Positions 1 through 15,020 of a stretch of 64,000 nt of DNA are shown piece after piece. This DNA comes from Taudactylus pleione. Its lineage: Eukaryota; Chordata; Amphibia; Anura; Myobatrachidae. The first letter of the stretch is position 1, and each line of letters starts with the position of its first letter. The translations under genes and the position numbers were made by a program. The stretch spans positions 3,129,001 through 3,193,000 of the forward strand of contig JAUIMM010000637.1 of assembly GCA_031769625.1 (NCBI GenBank). Direction: 5' to 3'. The notes beneath the pieces are model-generated. The model searched no databases and had not been told where the DNA came from. It worked only from the letters and a program-made list of their open reading frames with translations.

Positions 1-3000
1 GCACTGTATACTAACTATGGGGTGGGGGGGAAACAGCTATGAGTGGCACTGTATACTAACTATGGGGTGGGGAGGAAACAGCTATGAGTGGCACTGTATA
101 CTAACTATGGGGTGGGGGAAACAGCTATGAGTGGCACTGTATACTAACTTTGGGGTTGGGGGGAAAAGCTATGAGTGGCACTGTATACTAACTATGGGGT
201 GGGGGCGAAACAGCTATGAGTGGCACTGTATACTAACTATGGGGTGGGGGGAAACAGCTATGAGTGACACTGTATACTAACCATGGGGTGGGGGGAAACA
301 GCTATGAGTGGCACTATATACTAACTATGGGGTGGGGGAGGAAACAACTGAGTGACACTGTATACTAACTATGGGGTGGGGGGGACAGCTATGAGTGGCA
401 CTGTATACTAACTATGGGGTTGGGGGGAAAAGCTATGAGTGGCACTGTATACTAACTATGGGGTGGGGAGAAATAGCTATGAGTGGCACTGTATGCTAAC
501 TATGGGGTGGGGCGGGGAACAGCTATGAGTGGCACTGTATACTAACTATAGGGTGGGGGGGACAGATATAAGTGGCACTGTATACTAACTACGGGGTGGG
601 GGGGAAAAAAGCTATGAGTGGCACTGTATACTAACTATGGGGTGGGGGGGAAATAGCTATGAGTGGCACTGTATACTAACTATGGGGTTGGGGGGGAAAG
701 CTATGAGTGGCACTGTATACTAACTATGGGGTGGGGGCGAAACAGCTATGAGTGGCACTGTATACTAACTATGGGGTGGGGGGGAAACAGCTATGAGTGG
801 CACTGTATACTAACTATGGGGTGGGGAGGAAACAGCTATGAGTGGCACTGTATACTAACTATGGGGTGGGGGAAACAGCTATGAGTGGCACTGTATACTA
901 ACTTTGGGGTTGGGGGGGAAAAGTAATGAGTGGCACTGTATACTAACTATGGGGTGGGGGCGAAACAGCTATGAGTGGCACTGTATACTAACTATGGGGT
1001 GGGGGGAAACAGCTATGAGTGACACTGTATACTAACCATGGGGTGGGGGGAAACAGCTATGAGTGGCACTATATACTAACTATGGGGTGGGGGAGGAAAC
1101 AACTGAGTGACACTGTATACTAACTATGGGGTGGGGGGGACAGCTATGAGTGGCACTGTATACTAACTATGGGGTTGGGGGGAAAAGCTATGAGTGGCAC
1201 TGTATACTAACTATGGGGTGGGGAGAAATAGCTATGAGTGGCACTGTATGCTAACTATGGGGTGGGGCGGGGAACAGCTATGAGTGGCACTGTATACTAA
1301 CTATAGGGTGGGGGGGACAGATATAAGTGGCACTGTATACTAACTACGGGGTGGGGGGGAAAAAAGCTATGAGTGGCACTGTATACTAACTATGGGGTGG
1401 GGGGGAAACAGCTATGAGTGGCACTGTATACTAACTATGGGGTGGGGGGGGAAAGCTATGAGTGGCACTGTATACTAACTATGGGGTGGGGGGAAACAGC
1501 TATGAGTGACACTGTATACTAACCATGGGGTGGGGGGAAACAGCTATGAGTGGCACTATATACTAACTATGGGGTGGGGGAGGAAACAACTGAGTGACAC
1601 TGTATACTAACTATGGGGTGGGGGGGACAGCTATGAGTGGCACTGTATACTAACTATGGGGTTGGGGGGAAAAGCTATGAGTGGCACTGTATACTAACTA
1701 TGGGGTGGGGAGAAATAGCTATGAGTGGCACTGTATGCTAACTATGGGGTGGGGCGGGGAACAGCTATGAGTGGCACTGTATACTAACTATAGGGTGGGG
1801 GGGACAGATATAAGTGGCACTGTATACTAACTACGGGGTGGGGGGGAAAAAAGCTATGAGTGGCACTGTATACTAACTATGGGGTGGGGGGGAAACAGCT
1901 ATGAGTGGCACTGTATACTAACTATGGGGTGGGGGGGGAAGGCTATGAGTGGCACTGTATACTAACTATGGGATGGGGGGAAACAGCTATGAGTGGCACT
2001 GTATACTAACTATGGGGTGGGGGGGAAACAGCTCAGTGACACTGTATACTAACTATGGGGTGGGGGGACAGCTATGAGTGGCACTGTATACTAACTATGG
2101 GGTGGGGGAAACAGCTATGAGTGGCACTGTATACTAACTATGGGGTTGGGGGGGAAAGCTATGAGTGGCACTGTATACTAACTATGGGGTGGGGGCGAAA
2201 CAGCTATGAGTGGCACTGTATACTAACTATGGGGTGGGGGGGAACCAGCTATGAGTGGCACTGTATACTAACTATGGGGTGGTGAGGAAACAGCTATGAG
2301 TGGCACTGTATACTAACTATGGGGTGGGGGAAACAGCTATGAGTGGCACTGTATACTAACTATGGGGTGGGGGGGGAAGCTATGAGTGGCACTGTATACT
2401 AACTATGGGGTGGTGGGGAAAACAGCTATGAGTGGCACTGTATACTAACTATGGGGTGGGGGGGAACAGCTATGAGTGGCACTGTATACTAACTATGGGG
2501 TGGGGGGGAACAGCTATGAGTGACACTGTATACTAACTATGGGGTGGGGGGGACAGCTATGAGTGGCACTGTATACTAACTATGGGGTGGGGGAGGAAAC
2601 AGCTGAGTGGCACTGTATACTAACTATGGGGTCGGGGGAGACAGCTATGAGTGGCACTGTATACTAACTATGGGGTGGTGGGGAAAACAGCTATGAGTGG
2701 CACTGTATACTAACTATGGGGTGGGGGGGGAAACAGCTATGAGTGGAACTGTATACTAACTATGGGGTGGGGGGGAAATAGCAGAGTGGCACTGTATACT
2801 AACTATGGGGTGGGGGGGAAGCTATGAGTGGCACTGTATACTATGGGGTGGGGGGGAAGCTATGAGTGGCACTGTATACTAACTATGGGGTGGGGGGGAA
2901 CAGCTATGAGTGGCACTGTATACTAACTATGGGGTGGGGGGGAACAGCTATGAGTGGCACAGTATACTAACTATGGGGTGGGGGGGAAACAGCTATGAGT

Positions 3001-5679
3001 GGCACTGTATACTATGGGGTGGGGGGGAAAGCTATGAGTGGCACTGTATACTAACTATGATGTGGTGGGGGAAACAGCTATGAGTGGCACTGTATACTAA
3101 CTATGGGGTTGGGGGGGAAAAGCTATGAGTGGCACTGTATACTAACTATGGGGTGGGGGCGAAACAGCTATGAGTGGCACTGTATACTAACTATGGGGTG
3201 GGGGGGAAACAGCTATGAGTGGCACTGTATTCTAACTATGGGGTGGGGGGCAACAGCTATGAGTGGCACTGTATACTAACTATGGGGTTGGGGGGGACAG
3301 CTATGAGTGGCACTGTATACTAACTATGGGGTGGGGGAAAACAGCTATGAGTGGCACTGTATACTAACTATGGGGTGGGGGGAAACAGCTATGAGTGACA
3401 CTGTATACTAACTATGGGGTTGGGGGGGACAGCTATGAGTGGCACTGTATACTAACTATGGGGTGGGGGGAAACAGCTATGAGTGACACTGTATACTAAC
3501 TATGGGGTGGGGGGAAACAGCTATGAGTGGCACTATATACCAACTATGGGGTGGGGGAGGAAACAACTGAGTGACACTGTATACTAACTATGGGGTGGGG
3601 GGGACAGCTATGAGTGGCACTGTATACTAACTATGGGGTTGGGGGGAAAAGCTATGAGTGGCACTGTATACTAACTATGGGGTGGGGGGGGACAGGTATG
3701 AGTGGCACTGTATACTAACTATAGGGTGGGGGGGACAGATATAAGTGGCACTGTATACTAACTACGGGGTGGGGGGGAAAAAAGCTATGGGTGGCACTGT
3801 ATACTAACTATGGGGTGGGGGGGAAACAGCTATGAGTGGCACTGTATACTAACTATGGGGTGGGGGGGGAAGGCTATGAGTGGCACTGTATACTAACTAT
3901 GGGATGGGGGGAAACAGCTATGAGTGGCACTGTATACTAACTATGGGGTGGGGGGGAAACAGCTCAGTGGCACTGTATACTAACTATGGGGTGGGGGGAC
4001 AGCTATGAGTGGCACTGTATACTAACTATGGGGTGGGGGAAACAGCTATGAGTGGCACTGTATACTAACTATGGGGTTGGGGGGGAAAGCTATGAGTGGC
4101 ACTGTATACTAACTATGGGGTGGGGGCGAAACAGCTATGAGTGGCACTGTATACTAACTATGGGGTGGGGGGGAACCAGCTATGAGTGGCACTGTATACT
4201 AACTATGGGGTGGTGAGGAAACAGCTATGAGTGGCACTGTACACTAACTATGGGGTGGGGGAAACAGCTATGAGTGGCACTGTATACTAACTATGGGGTG
4301 GGGGGGGGAAGCTAAGAGTGGCACTGTATACTAACTATGGGGTGGTGGGGAAAACAGCTATGAGTGGCACTGTATACTAACTATGGGGTGGGGGGGAACA
4401 GCTATGAGTGGCACTGTATACTAACTATGGGGTGGGGGGGAACAGCTATGAGTGACACTGTATACTAACTATGGGGTGGGGGGGACAGCTATGAGTGGCA
4501 CTGTATACTAACTATGGGGTGGGGGAGGAAACAGCTGAGTGGCACTGTATACTAACTATGGGGTCGGGGGAGACAGCTATGAGTGGCACTGTATACTAAC
4601 TATGGGGTGGTGGGGAAAACAGCTATGAGTGGCACTGTATACTAACTATGGGGTGGGGGGGGGAAACAGCTATGAGTGGAACTGTATACTAACTATGGGG
4701 TGGGGGGGGAAATAGCTTAGTGGCACTGTATACTAACTATGGGGTGGGGGGGAAGCTATGAGTGGCACTGTATACTATGGGGTGGGGGGGAAGCTATGAG
4801 TGGCACTGTATACTAACTATGGGGTGGGGGGGAACAGCTATGAGTGGCACTGTATACTAACTATGGGGTGGGGGGGGAACAGCTATGAGTGGCACTGTAT
4901 ACTAACTATGGGGTTGGGGGGACAGCTATGAGTGGCACTGTATACTAACTATGGGGTGTGGGGGGGAAACAGCTATGAGTGGCACTGTATACTAACTATG
5001 GGGTGGGGGGGAAGCTATGAGTGGCACTATATACTAACTATGGGGTGGCGGGGGAACAGCTATGAGTGGCACTGTATACTAACTATGGGGTGGAGGGGGA
5101 ACAGCTATGAGTGGCACTGTATACTAACTATGGGGTGGGGGGGAAAAAGCTGAGTGACACTGTATACTAAATATGGGGTGGGGGGACAGCTATGAGTGGC
5201 ACTGTAAACTAACTATGGGGTGGGGGAGGAAACAGCTGAGTGGCACTGTATACTAACTATGGGGTCGGGGGAGACAGCTATGAGTGGCACTGTATACTAA
5301 CTATGGGGTGGGGGGGAAACAGCTAAGTGACACTGTATACTAACTATGGGGTGGGGGGGACAGCTATGAGTGGCACTGTATACTAACTAAGAGGTGGGGG
5401 GGACAGCTATGAGTGGCACTGTATACTAACTATGGGGTTGGGGGGGGAAAGCTATGAGTGGCACTGTATACTAACTATGGGGTGGGGGCGAAACAGCTAT
5501 GAGTGGCACTGTATACTAACTATGGGGTTGGGGGGAAAAGCTATGAGTGGCACTGTATACTAACTATGGGGTGGGGGGGACAGCTATGAGTGGCACTGTA
5601 TACTAACTTTGGGGTTGGGGGGGAAAAGCTATGAGTGGCACTGTATACTAACTATGGGGTGGGGGCGAAACAGCTATGA

Positions 5680-8600
5680 GTGGCACTGTATACTAACTAT
5701 GGGGTTGGGGGGGGAAGCTATGAGTGGCACTGTATACTAACTATGGGGTGGGGGCGAAACAGCTATGAGTGGCCCTGTATACTAACTATGGGGTGGGGGG
5801 GAAACAGCTATGAGTGGCACTGTATACTAACTATGGGGTGGGGAGGAAACAGCTATGAGTGGCACTGTATACTAACTATGGGGTGGGGGAAACAGCTATG
5901 AGTGGCACTGTATACTAACTATGGGGTGGGGGGGAAAGCTATGAGTGGCACTGTATACTAACTATGGGGTGGTGGGGAAAACAGCTATGAGTGGCACTGT
6001 ATACTAACTATGGGGTGGGGGGGGAAACAGCTATGAGTGGAACTGTATACTAACTATGGGGTGGGGGGGGAAATAGCTGAGTGGCACTGTATACTAACTA
6101 TGGGGTGGGGGGAAGCTATGAGTGGCACTGTATACTATGGGGTGGGGGGAAGCTATGAGTGGCACTGTATACTAACTATGGGGTGGGGGGGAACAGCTAT
6201 GAGTGGCACTGTATACTAACTATGGGGTGGGGGGGAACAGCTATGAGTGGCACTGTATACTAACTATGGGGTGGGGGGGAAACAGCTATGAGTGGCACTG
6301 TATACTATGGGGTGGGGGGGAAAGCTATGAGTGGCACTGTATACTAACTATGATGTGGTGGGGGAAACAGCTATGAGTGGCACTGTATACTAACTATGGG
6401 GTTGGGGGGGAAAAGCTATGAGTGGCAATGTATACTAACTATGGGGTGGCGGGGAAACAGCTATGAGTGGCACTGTATACTAACTATGGGGTGGGGGGGA
6501 AACAGCTATGAGTGGCACTGTATTCTAACTATGGGGTGGGGGGAAACAGCTATGAGTGGCACTGTATACTATCTATGGGGTTGGGGGGGGACAGCTATGA
6601 GTGGCACAGTATACTAACTATGGGGTGGGGGAAAACAGCTATGAGTGGCACTGTATACTAACTATGGGGTGGGGGGAAACAGCTATGAGTGACACTGTAT
6701 ACTAACTATGGGGTTGGGGGGGACAGCTATGAGTGGCACTGTATACTAACTATGGGATGGGGGGAAACAGCTATGAGTGACACTGTATACTAACTATGGG
6801 GTGGGGGGAAACAGCTATGAGTGGCACTATATACCAACTATGGGGTGGGGGAGGAAACAACTGAGTGACACTGTATACTAACTATGGGGTGGGGGGGACA
6901 GCTATGAGTGGCACTGTATACTATCTATGGGGTTGGGGGGAAAAGCTATGAGTGGCACTGTATACTAACTATGGGGTTGGGGGAAACAGCTATGAGTGGC
7001 ACTGTATACTAACTATGGGGTGGGGGGGGACAGCTATGAGTGGCACTGTATACTAACTATAGGGTGGGGGGGACAGCTATAAGTGGCACTGTATACTAAC
7101 TACGGGGTGGGGGGGGAAAAAGCTATGAGTGGCACTGTATACTAACTATGGGGTGGGGGGACAGCTATGAGTGGCACTGTATACTAACTATAGGGTGGGG
7201 GGGACAGCTATAAGTGGCACTGTATACTAACTACGGGGTGGGGGGAAAAAGCTATGAGTGGCACTGTATACTAACTATGGGGTGGGGGGGAAACAGCTAT
7301 GAGTGGCACTGTATACTAACTATGGGGTGGGGGGGGAAAGCTATGAGTGGCACTGTATGCTAACTATGGGGTGGGGAGGAAACAGCTATGAGTGGCACTG
7401 TATACTAACTATAGGGTGGGGGGAAACAGCTATGAGTGGCACTGTATACTAACTATGGGGTGGGGGGGAAACAGCTATGAGTGGCACTGTATACTAACTA
7501 TGGGGTGGGGGGAAACAGCTATGAGTGGCACTGTATACTAACTATGGGGTGGGGGGGAAGCTATGAGTGGCACTGTATACTAACTATGGGGTGTGGGGGG
7601 GAAACAGCTATGAGTGGCACTGTATACTAACTATGGGGTGGGGGGGAAGCTATGAGTGGCACTATATACTAACTATGGGGTGGCGGGGGAACAGCTATGA
7701 GTGGCACTGTATACTAACTATGGGGTGGTGGGGGAACAGCTATGAGTGGCACTGTATACTAACTATGGGGTGGGGGGGAAAAGCTGAGTGACACTGTATA
7801 CTAACTATGGGGTGGGGGGGACAGCTATGAGTGGCACTGTATACTAACTATGGGGTGGGGGAGGAAGCAGCTGAGTGGCACTGTATACTAACTATGGGGT
7901 CGGGGGAAACAGCTATGAGTGGCACTGTATACTAAATATGGGGTGGGGGGGAAACAGCTAAGTGACACTGTATACTAACTATGGGGTGGGGGGGACAGCT
8001 ATGAGTGGCACTGTATACTAACTATGGGGTGGGGGGGACAGCTATGAGTGGCACTGTATACTAACTATGGGGTTGGGGGGGAAAAGCTATGAGTGGCACT
8101 GTATACTAACTATGGGGTGGGGGCAAAACAGCTATGAGTGGCACTGTATACTAACTATGGGGTTGGGGGGACAGCTATGAGTGGCTCTGTATACTAACTA
8201 TGGGGTGTGGGGGGGAAACAGCTATGAGTGGCACTGTATACTAACTATGGGTTGGGGGGGAAGCTATGAGTGGCACTATATACTAACTATGGGGTGGGGG
8301 GGAAACAGCTAAGTGACACTGTATACTAACTATGGGGTGGGGGGACAGCTATGAGTGGCACTGTATACTAACTATGGGGTGGGGGGGACAGCTATGAGTG
8401 GCACTGTATACTAACTATGGGGTTGGGGGGGGAAAGCTATGAGTGGCACTGTATACTAACTATGGGGTGGGGGCGAAACAGCTATGAGTGGCACTGTATA
8501 CTAACTATGGGGTGTGGGGGGGAAACAGCTATGAGTGGCACTGTATACTAACTGTGGGGTGGGGGGGAAGCTATGAGTGGCACTATATACTAACTATGGG

Positions 8601-11600
8601 GTGGCGGGGAACAGCTATGAGTGGCACTGTATACTAACTATGGGGTGGTGGGGGAACAGATATGAGTGGCACTGTATACTAACTATGGGGTGGGGGGGAC
8701 AGCTATGAGTGGCACTGTATACTAACTATGGGGTGGGGGAGGAAACAGCTGAGTGGCACTGTATACTAACTATGGAGTCGGGGGAGACAGCTATGAGTCG
8801 CACTGTATACTAACTATGGGGTGGGGGGGAAACAGCTAAGTGACACTGTATACTAACTATGGGGTGGGGGGGACAGCTATGAGTGGCACTGTATACTAAC
8901 TATGGGGTGGGGGGGACAGCTATGAGTGGCACTGTGTACTAACTATGGGGTTGGGAGGGAAAAGCTATGAGTGGCACTGTATACTAACTATGGGGTGGGG
9001 GCAAAACAGCTATGAGTGGCACTGTATACTAACTATGGGGTTGGGGGGACAGCTATGAGTGGCACTGTATACTAACTATGGGGTTGGGGGGGAAACAGCT
9101 ATGAGTGGCACTGTATACTAACTATGGGGTGGGGGGGAAGCTATGAGTGGCACTATATACTAACTATGGGGTGGCGGGGGAACAGCTATGAGTGGCACTG
9201 TATACTAACTATGGGGTGGTGGGGGAACAGCTATGAGTGGCACTGTATACTAACTATGGGGTGGGGGGGAAAAAGCTGAGTGACACTGTATACTAAATAT
9301 GGGGTGGGGGGGACAGCTATGAGTGGCACTGTATACTAACTATGGGGAGGGGGAGGAAACAGCTGAGTGGCACTGTATACTAACTATGGGGTCGGGGGAG
9401 ACAGCTATGAGTGGCACTGTATACTAACTATGGGGTGGGGGGGAAACAGCTAAGTGACACTGTATACTAACTATGGGGTGGGGGGGGACAGCTATGAGTG
9501 GCACTGTATACTAACTATGGGGTGGGGGGGGACAGCTATGAGTGGCACTGTATACTAACTATGGGGTTGGGGGGGAAAGCTATGAGTGGCACTGTATACT
9601 AACTATGGGGTGGGGGCGAAACAGCTATGAGTGGCACTGTATACTAACTATGGGGTTGGGGGGAAAAGCTATGAGTGGCACTGTATACTAACTATGGGGT
9701 GGGGGGGACAGCTATGAGTGGCACTGTATACTAACTTTGGGGTTGGGGGGGAAAAGCTATGAGTGGCACTGTATACTAACTATGGGGTGGGGGCGAAACA
9801 GTTATGAGTGGCACTGTATACTAACTATGGGGTTGGGGGGGGAAGCTATGAGTGGCACTGTATACTAACTATGGGGTGGGGGCGAAACAGCTATGAGTGG
9901 CCCTGTATACTAACTATGGGGTGGGGGGGAAACAGCTATGAGTGGCACTGTATACTAACTATGGGGTGGGGAGGAAACAGCTATGAGTGGCACTGTATAC
10001 TAACTATGGGGTGGGGGAAACAGCTATGAGTGGCACTGTATACTAACTATGGGGTGGGGGGGGAAAGCTATGAGTGGCACTGTATACTAACTATGGGGTG
10101 GTGGGGAAAACAGCTATGAGTGGCACTGTATACTAACTATGGGGTGGGGGGGGAAACAGCTATGAGTGGAACTGTATACTAACTATGGGGTGGGGGGGGA
10201 AATAGCTGAGTGGCACTGTATACTAACTATGGGGTGGGGGGGAAGCTATGAGTGGCACTGTATACTATGGGGTGGGGGGGAAGCTATGAGTGGCACTGTA
10301 TACTAACTATGTGGTGGGGGGGAACAGCTATGAGTGGCACTGTATACTAACTATGGGGTGGGGGGGAACAGCTATGAGTGGCACTGTATACTAACTATGG
10401 GGTGGGGGGGAAACAGCTATGAGTGGCACTGTATACTATGGGGTGGGGGGGAAAGCTATGAGTGGCACTGTATACTAACTATGATGTGGTGGGGGAAACA
10501 GCTATGAGTGGCACTGTATACTAACTATGGGGTTGGGGGGGAAAAGCTATGAGTGGCACTGTATACTAACTATGGGGTGGGGGCGAAACAGCTATGAGTG
10601 GCACTGTATACTAACTATGGGGTGGGGGGGAAACAGCTATGAGTGGCACTGTATTCTAACTATGGGGTGGGGGGAAACAGCTATGAGTGGCACTGTATAC
10701 TAACTATGGGGTTGGGGGGGGACAGCTATGAGTGGCACTGTATACTAACTATGGGGTGGGGGAAAACAGCTATGAGTGGCACTGTATACTAACTATGGGG
10801 TGGGGGGAAACAGCTATGAGTGACACTGTATACTAACTATGGGGTTGGGGGGGACAGCTATGAGTGGCACTGTATACTAACTATGGGATGGGGGGAAACA
10901 GCTATGAGTGACACTGTATACTAACTATGGGGTGGGGGGAAACAGCTATGAGTGGCACTATATACCAACTATGGGGTGGGGGAGGAAACAACTGAGTGAC
11001 ACTGTATACTAACTATGGGGTGGGGGGGACAGCTTTGAGTGGCACTGTATACTAACTATGGGGTTGGGGGGAAAAGCTATGAGTGGCACTGTATACTAAC
11101 TATGGGGTTGGGGGAAACAGCTATGAGTGGCACTGTATACTAACTATGGGGTGGGGGGGACAGCTATGAGTGGCACTGTATACTAACTATAGGGTGGGGG
11201 GGACAGCTATAAGTGGCACTGTATACTAACTACGGGGTGGGGGGGAAAAAAGCTATGAGTGGCACTGTATACTAACTATGGGGTGGGGGGGACAGCTATG
11301 AGTGGCACTGTATACTAACTATGGGGTGGGGGCAAAACAGCTATGAGTGGCACTGTATACTAACTATGGGGTTGGGGGGACAGCTATGAGTGGCACTGTA
11401 TACTAACTATGGGGTGTGGGGGGGAAACAGCTATGAGTGGCACTGTATACTAACTATGGGGTGGGGGGGAAGCTATGAGTGGCACTATATACTAACTATG
11501 GGGTGGCGGGGGAACAGCTATGAGTGGCACTGTATACTAACTATGGGGTGGTGGGGGAACAGCTATGATTGGCACTGTATACTAACTATGGGGTGGGGGG

Positions 11601-12813
11601 GAAAAAGCTGAGTGACACTGTATACTAAATATGGGGTGGGGGGGACAGCTATGAGTGGCACTGTATACTAACTATGGGGAGGGGGAGGAAACAGCTGAGT
11701 GGCACTGTATACTAACTATGGGGTCGGGGGAGACAGCTATGAGTGGCACTGTATACTAACTATGGGGTGGGGGGGAAACAGCTAAGTGACACTGTATACT
11801 AACTATGGGGTGGGGGGGACAGCTATGAGTGGCACTGTATACTAACTATGGGGTGGGGGGGGACAGCTATGAGTGGCACTGTATACTAACTATGGGGTTG
11901 GGGGGGAAAGCTATGAGTGGCACTGTATACTAACTATGGGGTGAGGGCGAAACAGCTATGAGTGGCACTGTATACTAACTATGGGGTTGGGGGGAAAAGC
12001 TATGAGTGGCACTGTATACTAACTATGGGGTGGGGGGGACAGCTATGAGTGGCACTGTATACTAACTTTGGGGTTGGGGGGGAAAAGCTATGAGTGGCAC
12101 TGTATACTAACTATGGGGTGGGGGCGAAACAGCTATGAGTGGCACTGTATACTAACTATGGGGTTGGGGGGGGAAGCTATGAGTGGCACTGTATACTAAC
12201 TATGGGGTGGGGGCGAAACAGCTATGAGTGGCCCTGTATACTAACTATGGGGTGGGGGGGAAACAGCTATGAGTGGCACTGTATACTAACTATGGGGTGG
12301 GGAGGAAACAGCTATGAGTGGCACTGTATACTAACTATGGGGTGGGGGAAACAGCTATGAGTGGCACTGTATACTAACTATGGGGTGGGGGGGGAAAGCT
12401 ATGAGTGGCACTGTATACTAACTATGGGGTGGTGGGGAAAACAGCTATGAGTGGCACTGTATACTAACTATGGGGTGGGGGGGGAAACAGCTATGAGTGG
12501 AACTGTATACTAACTATGGGGTGGGGGGGGAAATAGCTGAGTGGCACTGTATACTAACTATGGGGTGGGGGGGAAGCTATGAGTGGCACTGTATACTATG
12601 GGGTGGGGGGGAAGCTATGAGTGGCACTGTATACTAACTATGGGGTGGGGGGGAACAGCTATGAGTGGCACTGTATACTAACTATGGGGTGGGGGGGAAC
12701 AGCTATGAGTGGCACTGTATACTAACTATGCGGTGGGGGGGAAACAGCTATGAGTGGCACTGTATACTATGGGGTGGGGGGGAAAGCTATGAGTGGCACT
12801 GTATACTAACTAT
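5680..12813 (+). repeat. Higher-order blocks inside the satellite (4.13 and 2.33 kb)
   Basis: A monomer with the variant GAGTGGCCCTG occurs near 5769, 9897 and 12228, and a monomer with TGATGTGGTGG occurs near 6351, 10482 and 12813. Both markers give spacings of 4.13 and 2.33 kb. The 220-bp open frames starting at 5680, 9808 and 12139 have identical translations and the same spacings (4128 and 2331). Confidence 0.8.
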
Positions 12814-15020
12814 GATGTGGTGGGGGAAACAGCTATGAGTGGCACTGTATACTAACTATGGGGTTGGGGGGGGAAAAGCTATGAGTGGCACTGTATACTA
12901 ACTATGGGGTGGGGGCGAAACAGCTATGAGTGGCACTGTATACTAACTATGGGGTGGGGGGGAAACAGCTATGAGTGGCACTGTATTCTAACTATGGGGT
13001 GGGGGGAAACAGCTATGAGTGGCACTGTATACTAACTATGGGGTTGGGGGGGGACAGCTATGAGTGGCACTGTATACTAACTATGGGGTGGGGGAAAACA
13101 GCTATGAGTGGCACTGTATACTAACTATGGGGTGGGGGGAAACAGCTATGAGTGACACTGTATACTAACTATGGGGTTGGGGGGGACAGCTATGAGTGGC
13201 ACTGTATACTAACTATGGGATGGGGGGAAACAGCTATGAGTGACACTGTATACTAACTATGGGGTGGGGGGGAAACAGCTATGAGTGGCACTATATACCA
13301 ACTATGGGGTGGGGGAGGAAACAACTGAGTGACACTGTATACTAACTATGGGGTGGGGGGGACAGCTTTGAGTGGCACTGTATACTAACTATGGGGTTGG
13401 GGGGAAAAGCTATGAGTGGCACTGTATACTAACTATGGGGTTGGGGGAAACAGCTATGAGTGGCACTGTATACTAACTATGGGGTGGGGGGGGGACAGCT
13501 ATGAGTGGCACTGTATACTAACTATAGGGTGGGGGGGGACAGCTATAAGTGGTACTGTATACTAACTACGGGGTGGGGGGGAAAAAAGCTATGAGTGGCA
13601 CTGTATACTAACTATGGGGTGGGGGGACAGCTATGAGTGGCACTGTATACTAACTATAGGGTGGGGGGGACAGCTATGAGTGGCACTGTATACTAACTAT
13701 GGGGTGGGGGGGAAAGCTATGAGTGGCACTGTATGCTAACTATGGGGTGGGGAGGAAACAGCTATGAGTGGCACTGTATACTAACTATGGGGTGGGGGGA
13801 AACAGCTATGAGTGGCACTGTATACTAACTATGGGGTGGGGGGGAAACAGCTATGAGTGGCACTGTATACTAACTATGGGGTGGGGGGAAACAGCTATGA
13901 GTGGCACTGTATACTAACTATGGGGTGGGGGGGACAGCTATGAGTGGCACTGTATACTAACTATGGGGTGTGGGGGGGAAACAGCTATGAGTGGCACTGT
14001 ATGCTAACTATGGGGTGGGGGGGGGAACAGCTATGAGTGGCACTGTATACTAACTATAGGGTGGGGGGGACAGATATAAGTGGCACTGTATACTAACTAC
14101 GGGGTGGGGGGGAAAAAAGCTATGAGTGGCACTGTATACTAACTATGGGGTGGGGGGGAAACAGCTATGAGTGGCACTGTATACTAACTATGGGGTGGGG
14201 GGGGAAAGCTATGAGTGGCACTGTATACTAACTATGGGATGGGGGGAAACAGCTGTGAGTGGCACTGTATACTAACCATGGGGTGGGGGGAGACAGCTAT
14301 GAGTGGCACTGTATACTAACTTTGGGGTTGGGGGGGAAAAGCTATGAGTGGCACTGTATACTAACTATGGGGTGGGGGCGAAACAGCTATGAGTGGCACT
14401 GTATACTAACTATGGGGTGGGGGGAAACAGCTAAGAGTGACACTGTATACTAACTATGGGGTGGGGGGAAACAGCTATGAGTGGCACTATATACTAACTA
14501 TGGGGTGGGGGAGGAAACAACTGAGTGACACTGTCTACTAACTATTGGGTGGGGGGGACAGCTATGAGTGGCACTGTATACTAACTATGGGGTTGGGGGG
14601 AAAAGCTATGAGTGGCACTGTATACTAACTATGGGGTGGGGAGAAATAGCTATGAGTGGCACTGTATGCTAACTATGGGGTGGGGGGGGGAACAGCTATG
14701 AGTGGCACTGTATACTAACTATAGGGTGGGGGGGACAGATATAAGTGGCACTGTATACTAACTACGGGGTGGGGGGGAAAAAAGCTATGAGTGGCACTGT
14801 ATACTAACTATGGGGTGGGGGGGGAAACAGCTATGAGTGGCACTGTATACTAACTATGGGGTGGGGGGGGAAAGCTATGAGTGGCACTGTATACTAACTA
14901 TGGGATGGGGGGGAAACAGCTGTGAGTGGCACTGTATACTAACCATGGGGTGGGGGGAGACAGCTATGAGTGGCACTGTATACTAACTATGGGGTGGGGG
15001 GGGAAACAGCTAAGTGACAC